A stretch of DNA of 7,197 bases from an uncultured Petrimonas sp. Its GTDB lineage: Bacteria; Bacteroidota; Bacteroidia; Bacteroidales; Dysgonomonadaceae. Where the stretch lies: contig CAKTUP010000102.1 in assembly GCA_934621705.1 (NCBI GenBank), forward strand, positions 1 through 7,197. Reading direction: 5' to 3'. Of the stretch, positions 1 to 6,223 are shown piece after piece. Both the position numbers and the translations under genes were made by a program. The notes under the pieces were generated by a model. The model made no database searches. It was not told where the DNA came from and saw only the letters and a program-made list of their open reading frames with translations. Positions within the stretch are counted from its first letter, which is position 1. Every line of letters starts with the position of its first letter.

Positions 1-115
1 CGTCTTGCCAGTACGGTAGTCCCCGTCGGGGCGATACGGCTTTGTTTTCCTGAGCATATGATCCGATTGATAAAAGTCCAATCGCTAAAACAAATGCTAG
101 AATGTTTAATTTCAT
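1..115 (-). CDS. N-terminal fragment of an exported protein of unknown function
   Basis: An open frame starts at the ATG at 115-113 and runs off the left edge after 38 codons, so only the N-terminus is visible. It begins MKLNILAFVLAIGLLSIGSYA: a short basic start, a hydrophobic stretch at about residues 3-18 and a small-residue motif S19-Y20-A21 before Q22, which fits a Sec signal peptide cut by signal peptidase I. There is no lipobox cysteine, so it is probably not a lipoprotein. The next residues (QENKAVSPRRGLPYWQD) are polar and match no family I recognise. It starts 17 nt after the deoC stop on the same strand, so it is probably co-transcribed with deoC. No Shine-Dalgarno is seen; the start follows an A-rich leader. 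The call as a real gene rests on the signal peptide and the spacing. Confidence 0.7.
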   Translation of the reverse strand, partial: MKLNILAFVLAIGLLSIGSYAQENKAVSPRRGLPYWQD

Positions 116-132
116 TGTAAATTTTTTTTTAT
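116..132 (-). promoter_or_regulatory. A-rich translation start region with an A9 run
   Basis: The 17 nt between the deoC stop and the next ATG are almost entirely A and T on the minus strand, including nine consecutive A (122-130). There is no GGAG-like sequence. Bacteroidota generally lack strong Shine-Dalgarno sites and favour A-rich, unstructured leaders, so this is the likely ribosome entry region. The run is also a plausible slippage or indel hotspot. Confidence 0.4.
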
Positions 133-1005
133 TTATTTGTCTTTTATTTCATTCAGCAACGCATCCGCCAGTCGGCTGGCTCCAATGCGAAATAGAGTGG
201 GGGAGCACCATTCTTCGCCCAAAATTTCACGTACGATGGTGTAATATTTCACTGCGTCTTCCACCGAAGCCACCCCGCCCGAAACTTTAAATCCGGCCTT
301 ATTTCCGGTTTTTTCGTAGTACGATTTTATGGCGTTGCACATCACATAAGCCGCTTCGAGAGAGGCGCCCGGATATACTTTTCCGGTGGATGTTTTCAGG
401 AAATCGGCGCCGGAATATAGCGATAAGATGGAAGCTTTGTGAATGTTTTCTGCCGATTTTAACGCTCCGGTTTCGAGGATTACTTTCAGCGTTGCTCCGC
501 GGCACACTTCCTTAATTTCTGTCAGCTCTTCACACAATTCCTGATACTCTTTATCCAGAAACAGTCCCAGGTTGAGCACTACGTCTATCTCGTCTGCTCC
601 GTCGGCAACGGCAAGGGCCGTTTCGGCGATTTTCACTTCGGTAAACGTTTGCGATGCCGGAAATCCCGCCGACACGCACGCGATTTTCACGTCAACAGTC
701 AGCGCTTCTTTTACGGTTTTGGCGAAGTTGGGAAAGACACAAATGGCGGCCACGTTCTGCATTTCGGGATTATTGTCTTCAAAAACATTTACCTTTTCCG
801 TGAACTTCCACACATCTTCTTTGGAATCTGTGGTGTTGAGCGTGGTTAAATCGATGCAGGAGTAGATTTTTTTATACACATCCTGCGTGTTGTTTTCGTT
901 GAATTTATCCGCAATAATTTTGTTCGCCTTTTCTGTTATTCGTTCATCAGAATTGGAAAACGGATGTTTTTTCAATACATCTGCGTATTTGCTTGTAGTA
1001 TTCAT
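133..1005 (-). CDS. deoC: Deoxyribose-phosphate aldolase
   Basis: This 290-residue cytoplasmic class I aldolase splits 2-deoxy-D-ribose 5-phosphate into glyceraldehyde 3-phosphate and acetaldehyde, letting the cell use deoxynucleosides as carbon. The family signature is clear: the Schiff-base lysine is K204 in DFLKTSTG, the second active-site lysine is K240 in FKVSGG, and the acidic stretch GADEID (136-141) carries the conserved active-site aspartate. The phosphate-binding end RIGASR is at 273-278. It is about 30 residues longer than the E. coli enzyme (259 aa), mainly through an N-terminal extension of roughly 40 residues before the barrel begins near YSCIDLTTL (48-56). The start at 1005 is supported by the AT-rich non-coding gap immediately upstream. 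No deo regulator or phosphorylase lies nearby, so it appears to be expressed with the housekeeping cluster; an own promoter in the gap is possible. Confidence 0.96.
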   Translation of the reverse strand: MNTTSKYADVLKKHPFSNSDERITEKANKIIADKFNENNTQDVYKKIYSCIDLTTLNTTDSKEDVWKFTEKVNVFEDNNPEMQNVAAICVFPNFAKTVKEALTVDVKIACVSAGFPASQTFTEVKIAETALAVADGADEIDVVLNLGLFLDKEYQELCEELTEIKEVCRGATLKVILETGALKSAENIHKASILSLYSGADFLKTSTGKVYPGASLEAAYVMCNAIKSYYEKTGNKAGFKVSGGVASVEDAVKYYTIVREILGEEWCSPTLFRIGASRLADALLNEIKDK

Positions 1006-1087
1006 ATAGTCAATAAGATAAGTTTTTATTTTTTATATTCAACTTATTTAATTAATAGTTAAATTAAATATATTAACAGTTATTTTA
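1006..1087 (-). other. Very AT-rich 82-nt intergenic gap before deoC
   Basis: The gap between the MazG-like gene and deoC is about 90% A+T and contains TTAATTAA-type short palindromes. It is the largest and most AT-rich gap in the window. On the minus strand, a TTG at the 3' side of AAGTTGAATA lies 19 nt before TATCTTAT, which loosely resembles the Bacteroides -33 TTTG / -7 TAnnTTTG pair. The -7 match is incomplete, and it would put the transcript start almost on the deoC ATG. I see no coding potential, no RNA gene and no GC-rich terminator stem. A separate deoC promoter here is a weak inference. Confidence 0.4.
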
Positions 1088-1411
1088 TTATAGTTTTAAA
1101 TTTTCCTTGTGTCTTGTACTGTCTCTTTTCGTTTTCTTCTCTATATTTTTTTGCATTGCTTCTGTTAAATCCACGTCGGTTTGGTTGGCAAGACAAAGCA
1201 ACACCCACAAGACGTCTGCCATTTCATCGGCAAGATTTTTTGATAAATCGGATTGTTTGAACGATTGGTCGCCATAAGTACGCGCCATAATTCGTGCCAA
1301 TTCGCCCACTTCTTCGGTGAGAATGGCCATATTGGTGAGTTCGCTGAAATAGCGAACTCCGTGGGTTTTAATCCACGTATCCACTTGTTGCTGAGCTTCC
1401 TGAAGGGTCAT
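1088..1411 (-). CDS. MazG-like nucleoside triphosphate pyrophosphohydrolase
   Basis: This 107-residue all-alpha protein carries the MazG/dUTPase-superfamily metal motif: E33-E34-x-x-E37 in LTEEVGELAR, followed by E63-x-x-D66 in ADEMADVLW. The motif coordinates Mg2+ for hydrolysis of an NTP or dNTP to the monophosphate and pyrophosphate. One domain of this length is typical of the short single-domain MazG-like enzymes; full-length E. coli MazG is a two-domain protein of about 260 residues. The C-terminal tail (about 91-107) is strongly basic. The substrate cannot be read from sequence; cleaning of non-canonical or damaged nucleotides is the usual proposal and fits the repair and salvage neighbours. 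It starts 49 nt after dtd, across an imperfect palindrome, and is followed by the AT-rich gap before deoC. I leave the symbol empty because it is not true mazG. Confidence 0.9.
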   Translation of the reverse strand: MTLQEAQQQVDTWIKTHGVRYFSELTNMAILTEEVGELARIMARTYGDQSFKQSDLSKNLADEMADVLWVLLCLANQTDVDLTEAMQKNIEKKTKRDSTRHKENLKL

Positions 1412-1427
1412 AAATGTGCGTTTTTAT

Positions 1428-1454
1428 CCGTCAGACCGGTAATCGGTCAGACGG
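1428..1454 (-). repeat. Imperfect GC-rich palindrome (hairpin) between dtd and the MazG-like gene
   Basis: On the minus strand the arms are CCGTCTGACCG and CGGTCTGACGG around the 5-nt loop ATTAC, giving 5 bp, one central T-T mismatch and 5 bp. Each arm also holds GTCTGAC, itself a 7-nt near-palindrome, so the element is a direct and an inverted repeat at once. It begins 7 nt after the dtd stop. The transcript continues ATAAAAACGC, with no T-tract, so it is not a standard intrinsic terminator. It could be an mRNA-stabilising or attenuating hairpin, or a protein-binding dyad; its function is unknown. Confidence 0.55.
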
Positions 1455-1460
1455 TTATGG

Positions 1461-1913
1461 TTATTCTTTTACTTTCGAATCTATCCAAATGGTAACGGGC
1501 CCGTCATTTATCAACTCTACCTGCATATCGGCGCCAAATTCGCCGGTTTGAATGGGCTTTCCGAGCATTTCCGACAACGCTTGGCAAAATTGCTCATACA
1601 GCGGAATGGAAACTTCCGGCTTTGCCGCCTTGATATACGATGGCCTGTTTCCTTTTTTGGTGCTTGCGTGCAACGTAAACTGCGAAACTACCAGAATCTC
1701 TCCACCGGTTTCCAACACCGATCTATTCATTACTCCGTTTTCATCGTCAAATATACGCAAATTAACGGTCTTTTTGCACAAAAAATCGATATCTTCTTCA
1801 GTGTCGCTGTCTTCGATACCGAGGAAGACCAATAGCCCTTTTCCGGTGCTGCTTTTTACCTTTCTGTCAATCGTTACCGATGCTTCTGATACCCGTTGAA
1901 TTAGTAAACGCAT
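1461..1913 (-). CDS. dtd: D-aminoacyl-tRNA deacylase
   Basis: This 150-residue cytoplasmic enzyme, usually a homodimer, hydrolyses D-amino acids (D-Tyr and others) and mischarged glycine from tRNA, keeping them out of translation. It is full length for the DTD family (about 145-150 aa). Both signature motifs are present: SQFTL at 77-81, which lines the active site, and NDGPVT at 136-141, whose Gly138-Pro139 corresponds to the cross-subunit Gly-cisPro chiral-proofreading motif. The N-terminus MRLLIQRVSEASVTID is also typical. The ATG at 1913 lies 5 nt after the uvrC stop (TAAAAGAAATG), with no clear Shine-Dalgarno, so it probably depends on translation arriving from uvrC. It is followed by the palindrome and the MazG-like gene. 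Confidence 0.96.
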   Translation of the reverse strand: MRLLIQRVSEASVTIDRKVKSSTGKGLLVFLGIEDSDTEEDIDFLCKKTVNLRIFDDENGVMNRSVLETGGEILVVSQFTLHASTKKGNRPSYIKAAKPEVSIPLYEQFCQALSEMLGKPIQTGEFGADMQVELINDGPVTIWIDSKVKE

Positions 1914-1918
1914 TTCTT

Positions 1919-3709
1919 TTACTTTTTAAAATAGTCGATAATCAATTGGCCCTTGCTTTTTCCGATAACCGAAATTATTTCTTCTTCGCCGGCTTCTTTT
2001 ATCCGCTTGATGCTTTTGAAATGTGTAAGAAGTTTTTTCTTGGTCTCTTTTCCGATTCCTTTAATTTGATCAAGTTCCGAAGTTACCTGCGATTTGCTTC
2101 TCCGGTTTCGGTGATGAGTGATCCCGAATCGATGGGCTTCGTCTCGGAGTTGCTGAATGAGTTTTAACGTTTCGGAATTTTTGTCGATATAGAGCGGAAC
2201 GGAGTCTTCGGGAAAATAAATTTCTTCCAATCGCTTCGCGATGCCGATAATGGCGATTTTTCCGTACAAGCCGATTTTCTGAAGCGAATCTGCTGCAGCG
2301 TGAAGTTGGCCTTTACCGCCGTCAATTACAATGAGTTGGGGCAGGGGAGAGCCTTCGTTAAGCGCGCGAGAGTAGCGTCTATGAATAATTTCGGCCATCG
2401 ATGCGAAATCATCGGGCCCTGTAACGGTTTTAATGTTAAAATGTCTGTAATCTTTTTTTGCCGGTTTCGCCTTTTTAAAAACCACGCACGCCGCCACCGG
2501 ATTTGTGCCCTGAATATTCGAATTGTCGAAACACTCGATATGCCACGGAATTTCTTTTAATCGCAAATCTTTTTGAACGGTTTTTAAAATTCGCGTGGTG
2601 CGTTGTTCCGGATTTAACATTTCCGCCTTTTTCAGTTTATCGATTTTGTACTGCTTTACATTTTTCTCTGAAAGTTCAAGAAGTTTCTTTTTATCGCCGC
2701 GTTGAGGTACGGAAAATTCCACGCCCGTCAACTTCAAATCGGGAATAAACGGAACAACAATTTCCTTCGATTCGCTTCCGAAGCGCTGGCGCATTTCCAC
2801 AATTCCCAAGCCCAAGAGTTCTTCGGGTGTTTCGTCGAGCTTCTTCTTGTATTCGAAAGTGTATGCCTGAATAACGCCGCCGTTCACCACGTGCAGGTAA
2901 TTTATGTAGGCTGAGTTTTCATCTTCAGCAAAACCGTACACATCCAGGTTGTAATGAACGTTACTCACCACTTGCGATTTTTCCCTGAAATTCCGTATCA
3001 AAGCAAGTTTTTCCTTTAGTTGTTGGGCTTCTTCAAATCGGAGATTATCGGAGCAATGTTGCATCTCATCGATAATTTGTTTCTCGATAAGAGAGATATT
3101 CCCTTTCAGAATTTCGGTGATTTCAGCAATGTTTTTGTTGTACTCTTCCATCAATTGAAATCCAACGCAGGGCGCATCGCATCGCTTGATGTGGTATTCG
3201 AGGCAAACCTTGAATTTCCCGGCGGCAATGTTTTCGGGAGTCAGATTCAGCCGGCACGTTCTTACCTTGTATATTTTCCGGATAACATCGATAAGCGCGT
3301 CAACAGCAACAACGGAAGTGTAGGGCCCAAAATATTTCGAGCCGTCTTTTACGATGTTCCGTGTTTTAAAAACCCGTGGAAAATACTCATTAGTGATAAC
3401 GATAGAAGGGTAGGACTTATCGTCCTTCAGCATCACGTTGTATCGCGGCTTGAGTTCCTTTATCAGGTTATTTTCGAGAAGAAAAGTATCTTCTTCCGTA
3501 TTAACCACGATGTATTTTATCTGCCGGATATTGCGGACAAGGATGCGCGTTTTGGGATTGTCCTGAATTTTGTTGAAATACGACGATACCCTTTTCTTCA
3601 AATTTTTGGCTTTACCCACGTAGATGATCTTTCCTTTTTCATCTAAAAATTGGTAACAGCCCGGCCCTTGAGGAATTATTTTTAGTGTATCGCGTATTTC
3701 CTGTATCAT
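1919..3709 (-). CDS. uvrC: Excinuclease ABC subunit C
   Basis: UvrC makes the 3' and 5' incisions around a DNA lesion after UvrA and UvrB have marked it (nucleotide excision repair). At 596 residues it is full length. In order: a GIY-YIG nuclease domain at about 15-93 (GCYQF, IIYVGKAKNLKKR with R40, and E79 in LLEN); a cysteine set C152, C169, C177, C181, matching the positions reported to hold a 4Fe-4S cluster; a UVR (UvrB-binding) motif at about 207-242; an RNase H-like nuclease core with D395 (FDNSNIQG), D463 (VIDGGKGQ) and H526 (DEAHRFG); and a helix-hairpin-helix region at about 542-595 (IKGIGKETKKKLL). Its ATG overlaps the apt stop in ATGA, implying translational coupling, and dtd begins 5 nt after its stop. 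No catalytic residue looks lost. No uvrA or uvrB lies in the window, which is usual. Confidence 0.98.
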   Translation of the reverse strand: MIQEIRDTLKIIPQGPGCYQFLDEKGKIIYVGKAKNLKKRVSSYFNKIQDNPKTRILVRNIRQIKYIVVNTEEDTFLLENNLIKELKPRYNVMLKDDKSYPSIVITNEYFPRVFKTRNIVKDGSKYFGPYTSVVAVDALIDVIRKIYKVRTCRLNLTPENIAAGKFKVCLEYHIKRCDAPCVGFQLMEEYNKNIAEITEILKGNISLIEKQIIDEMQHCSDNLRFEEAQQLKEKLALIRNFREKSQVVSNVHYNLDVYGFAEDENSAYINYLHVVNGGVIQAYTFEYKKKLDETPEELLGLGIVEMRQRFGSESKEIVVPFIPDLKLTGVEFSVPQRGDKKKLLELSEKNVKQYKIDKLKKAEMLNPEQRTTRILKTVQKDLRLKEIPWHIECFDNSNIQGTNPVAACVVFKKAKPAKKDYRHFNIKTVTGPDDFASMAEIIHRRYSRALNEGSPLPQLIVIDGGKGQLHAAADSLQKIGLYGKIAIIGIAKRLEEIYFPEDSVPLYIDKNSETLKLIQQLRDEAHRFGITHHRNRRSKSQVTSELDQIKGIGKETKKKLLTHFKSIKRIKEAGEEEIISVIGKSKGQLIIDYFKK

Positions 3710-4236
3710 ATTTCGAACTTAAGAATTGTATCCAATTCCACGTCGTCGGGGAATAATGCGCGGCCGCTGAGCACTTCCAGTTCGATAAGAAAATTGATAT
3801 AGATTTTCTTCACTTTCATTTTCTTCACCAGTTTATGAGCAGCCACCATTGTGCCGCCGGTTGCCAGCAAATCGTCGTGAATTAACACAACGTCATCTTC
3901 CGACAATGCATCTTCGTGAATCTGAATGGCGTCTTCGCCGTATTCTTTGGTGTATTTTTCTTCGATAACCTTGTAAGGAAGTTTTCCCGGTTTACGGATA
4001 GGGACAAATCCTGCGTTCAGTCTGATTGCCAACTCCGGTCCCAGAAAAAAGCCGCGTGACTCAATGCCCACCACTTTTGTAATGCCCTTGTTTTTGTATT
4101 TTTCGTAAAGAATATCCGACAACTCTTTCAAATGCGTTGGGGATTGAAATAAAGTTGTGATGTCTTTGAATTGAATTCCTTTGATTGGAAAGTCAGGAAT
4201 ATTTCTGACTGCAGCGGTTAATGTTTCGATACTCAT
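3706..4236 (-). CDS. apt: Adenine phosphoribosyltransferase
   Basis: This 176-residue cytoplasmic enzyme salvages adenine by joining it to 5-phosphoribosyl-1-pyrophosphate (PRPP), giving AMP and pyrophosphate. It is full length for bacterial Apt (about 170-180 aa). The N-terminal segment IRNIPDFP-like (VRNIPDFPIKGIQFKDI, 10-26) and GIESRGF (57-63) are typical of APRT. The PRPP loop is VVLIHDDLLATGGT (116-129), with the acidic pair D121-D122 and the ATGGT phosphate-binding turn. RKPGKLPYK (81-89) matches the flexible active-site hood. The start at 4236 is the natural one because the upstream stretch is non-coding and holds the parS-like site. Its stop overlaps the uvrC start by 4 nt. The 63-nt gap from mnmG could hold its own promoter, but none is clear. 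Confidence 0.97.
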   Translation of the reverse strand: MSIETLTAAVRNIPDFPIKGIQFKDITTLFQSPTHLKELSDILYEKYKNKGITKVVGIESRGFFLGPELAIRLNAGFVPIRKPGKLPYKVIEEKYTKEYGEDAIQIHEDALSEDDVVLIHDDLLATGGTMVAAHKLVKKMKVKKIYINFLIELEVLSGRALFPDDVELDTILKFEI

Positions 4237-4251
4237 TATTGTTGTATAATT

Positions 4252-4265
4252 ATAAATGTGCGTTT
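4252..4265 (-). repeat. 14-nt repeat upstream of apt (copy also at 1410-1423)
   Basis: The minus-strand sequence AAACGCACATTTAT occurs at 4265-4252, 15 nt before the apt ATG, and again at 1423-1410, where its last two bases are the first two of the MazG-like ATG. The two copies are identical over 14 nt, and both sit in translation-start regions of the same gene cluster. The repeat could be a leader or regulatory motif. In AT-rich gaps a chance match of this length is also possible, so confidence is low. Confidence 0.3.
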
Positions 4266-4274
4266 ATTTCGAAA

Positions 4275-4290
4275 TGTTCCACGTGAAACA
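4275..4290 (+). promoter_or_regulatory. parS: parS-like centromere site (ParB-binding)
   Basis: The plus strand reads TGTTCCACGTGAAACA, which fits the chromosomal parS consensus TGTTNCACGTGAAACA at every fixed position. The symmetry extends three bases each side (AAA at 4272-4274, TTT at 4291-4293), giving a 22-bp palindrome broken at only one base pair. ParB binds such sites, spreads, and with ParA and SMC organises and segregates the newly replicated origin region. The site is in non-coding DNA, 9 nt past the mnmG stop and 38 nt before the apt ATG. No T-tract follows on either strand, so a terminator role is unlikely. No parA or parB lies in the window. The motif match is seen directly; binding by ParB is inferred. 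Confidence 0.85.
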
Positions 4291-4299
4291 TTTGTAATT

Positions 4300-6174
4300 T
4301 CACCTGCCCAAAAGTACGAGCAAAACCGATATGTCATTCGGCGAAACTCCCGGGATGCGGCTGGCCTGGGCAATGGTTTCGGGGTTGATGGCTGTTAGTT
4401 TTTGCCGCGCTTCGGTGGACAGCGATTGTATGCCGTTGTAGTTGAATTTGTCTTTAATCCGGATATCTTCCAACCGGTTTATTTTGTCGGCCATCAGCTT
4501 TTCGCGTTTGATGTAGCCTTCGTATTTAATCTTGATATCGGCGGATTCTATGATTTCTTCACTTCGGTTTTGGATGTTTGACAGCAATTCCCTTAGCGGA
4601 GTTATTTCTTTTGCCATCACTCCTAAGTCGATGTGCGGACGCGTAAGAAGGTCGATAAGTTTCACGCCGTGTTTAAGCGGAGCGGTGTTCAGCGTTTCCA
4701 AATACGGATTAATTCGGTCTGCTTTGATGGAAAAATTGCTGACGAAATCGATGATTTTTTGCACTTCATTCCGTTTTTCTTCCAGTAAAACCATTCTTTT
4801 GGAAGTTGCCAAACCAAGGTCGTAGGCGCGCTGCGTGAGCCGCTCATCGGCATTGTCCTGGCGGAGCAGGATGCGGTATTCCGCGCGGGAAGTGAACATC
4901 CGATACGGTTCGTCCACGCCTTTTGTGATAAGATCGTCGATAAGTACGCCGATGTAGGCTTCGTCCCTGCGCAGCGTGAAAGAATTTCCGCCGTGGCAGT
5001 TGATGTGGGCGTTTATTCCCGCGATTATGCCTTGTCCGCCCGCTTCTTCGTAACCGGTTGTTCCGTTGATCTGTCCGGCAAAAAACAGGTTTTTTACCAG
5101 CTTTGTTTCCAGTGTCGGATTCAATTGGCGAGGATCGAAAAAGTCGTATTCGATAGCGTATCCCGGACGGAAAATATGCACGTTTCTGAAAGCCGGAACG
5201 GCTTGCAACGCTTCCAGCTGCGTTTGCAGGGGTAGGGAAGAGGAGAAGCCGTTGAGGTAGTATTCGTGCGTGGTTTCGCCTTCGGGTTCAAGGAAAAGCT
5301 GGTGGCTTGTTTTATCGGAGAATGTAACGATTTTTGTTTCAATGCTCGGGCAATAACGTGGCCCGATACTCTGGATCTGTCCGTTGTAGAGCGGCGAATC
5401 GTGCAATCCTTTGCGAAGCAAATCGTGCACTTCGTCCGATGTGTAGGTTATCCAGCAACTGCGTTGTTTGAGTTCGCGCTGAACGTCATCCAGGTAAGAG
5501 AATTTATGAAAATCTTCGTCTCCGGGTTGTTCTTCCATCAGCGAAAAATCAACGGTTCTGCCGTCTATGCGCACGGGTGTGCCGGTCTTCATTCTATCTG
5601 TAACAAACCCGATATCCTGCAATTGCTCCGTCATCCCGAAAGAAGCCGGCTCCGACATTCGTCCGCCGCCAATCTGCACTTTGCCGATGTGGATTAATCC
5701 GTTGAGGAACGTTCCGTTGGTGAGGATAACCGATTTTGCAAAAAACTCAACTCCCATACGGGTTTTTACACCCGTCACCGCGCCGTTTTCGAAAAAAAGG
5801 TGCGTTACGGTATCCTGCCACATATACAGGTTGGGCGTATTTTCGATGATCGACCGCCACGTGTCGATGAATTTTGCGCGATCGTTTTGCACGCGGGGAC
5901 TCCACATAGCTGGGCCTTTTGAACGGTTGAGCATTCGGAATTGAATCGCGGTTTTATCGCTCACAATACCCATTTGTCCGCCCAACGCGTCAATTTCGCG
6001 CACGATCTGCCCTTTTGCAATGCCGCCCACAGCAGGATTACAGCTCATTTGGGCAATTTTGTTCATATCCATTGTTATGAGCAATGTTTTTGAACCCAAA
6101 TTAGCTGCTGCCGCGGCCGCTTCGCATCCGGCGTGTCCGGCGCCCACCACAATTATGTCGTACTTAAAATCCAT
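4300..6174 (-). CDS. mnmG: tRNA uridine-5-carboxymethylaminomethyl modification enzyme MnmG (GidA)
   Basis: MnmG, an FAD enzyme, works with the GTPase MnmE to add a carboxymethylaminomethyl group to the wobble uridine (U34) of certain tRNAs, which helps them read purine-ending codons. From the chosen start it has 624 residues, close to E. coli (629). The FAD-binding Rossmann motif GAGHAG is at 11-16, after the strand DIIVV. SCNPAVGGIAKG (44-55) and GPRYCPSIE (271-279) hold the conserved cysteines C45 and C275; GTFLNG is at 154-159 and FAGQINGTTGYEEAGGQG at 365-382. The helical C-terminal MnmE/tRNA-binding region ends in IPGVSPNDISVLLVLL. I chose the ATG at 6174 (MDFKYD) because the family starts just before the FAD strand, and the alternative ATG at 6204 (MYICTRK...) lies upstream of the predicted transcript start. 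No MnmE gene is in the window. Confidence 0.98.
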   Translation of the reverse strand: MDFKYDIIVVGAGHAGCEAAAAAANLGSKTLLITMDMNKIAQMSCNPAVGGIAKGQIVREIDALGGQMGIVSDKTAIQFRMLNRSKGPAMWSPRVQNDRAKFIDTWRSIIENTPNLYMWQDTVTHLFFENGAVTGVKTRMGVEFFAKSVILTNGTFLNGLIHIGKVQIGGGRMSEPASFGMTEQLQDIGFVTDRMKTGTPVRIDGRTVDFSLMEEQPGDEDFHKFSYLDDVQRELKQRSCWITYTSDEVHDLLRKGLHDSPLYNGQIQSIGPRYCPSIETKIVTFSDKTSHQLFLEPEGETTHEYYLNGFSSSLPLQTQLEALQAVPAFRNVHIFRPGYAIEYDFFDPRQLNPTLETKLVKNLFFAGQINGTTGYEEAGGQGIIAGINAHINCHGGNSFTLRRDEAYIGVLIDDLITKGVDEPYRMFTSRAEYRILLRQDNADERLTQRAYDLGLATSKRMVLLEEKRNEVQKIIDFVSNFSIKADRINPYLETLNTAPLKHGVKLIDLLTRPHIDLGVMAKEITPLRELLSNIQNRSEEIIESADIKIKYEGYIKREKLMADKINRLEDIRIKDKFNYNGIQSLSTEARQKLTAINPETIAQASRIPGVSPNDISVLLVLLGR

Positions 6175-6193
6175 CTTTCGTATTTTGCGGGTG

Positions 6194-6201
6194 CAAATAT
6201 A
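6194..6201 (-). promoter_or_regulatory. Bacteroides-type -7 promoter box for mnmG
   Basis: The minus strand reads TATATTTG, an exact match to the Bacteroidota -7 consensus TAnnTTTG. Transcription would begin near 6188-6190, leaving a leader of about 15 nt before the mnmG ATG at 6174. The expected -33 TTTG is not well conserved: 19-21 nt upstream there is only GTTAG. A run of seven T lies just 5' of the box. This is probably the main promoter of the mnmG-apt-uvrC-dtd cluster. Confidence 0.6.
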
Positions 6202-6223
6202 CAAAAAAAGAAGGTGCTAACGT

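Noticed and set aside
102..290. A 62-codon plus-strand frame over the deoC end
   Set aside because: It is antisense to the conserved deoC C-terminus and to the exported-protein start; the hydrophobic N-terminus comes from the T-rich gap.
1006..1087. The AT-rich gap as a replication origin
   Set aside because: Only 82 nt, with no cluster of DnaA boxes (TTATCCACA-like) here or elsewhere in the window; the closest match, near 5448, is single and inside mnmG.
2888..2893. A second CACGTG core in uvrC, and another near 5849 in mnmG
   Set aside because: Their flanks do not match the TGTTN and AAACA arms of parS, and both lie within conserved coding sequence.
3020..3646. A 208-codon open frame on the plus strand, antisense to uvrC
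   Set aside because: It lies wholly inside uvrC, whose domains are unambiguous in the other strand, and its translation resembles no family; it is a shadow frame.
4272..4293. The parS-like palindrome as an intrinsic terminator of mnmG
   Set aside because: No T-tract follows on the minus strand, and the sequence fits the ParB consensus too exactly for a generic hairpin.
5266..5697. A 143-codon plus-strand frame (and an overlapping one at 5567-5944) inside mnmG
   Set aside because: Antisense to conserved MnmG motifs, with no recognisable domain and no start context; shadow frames.
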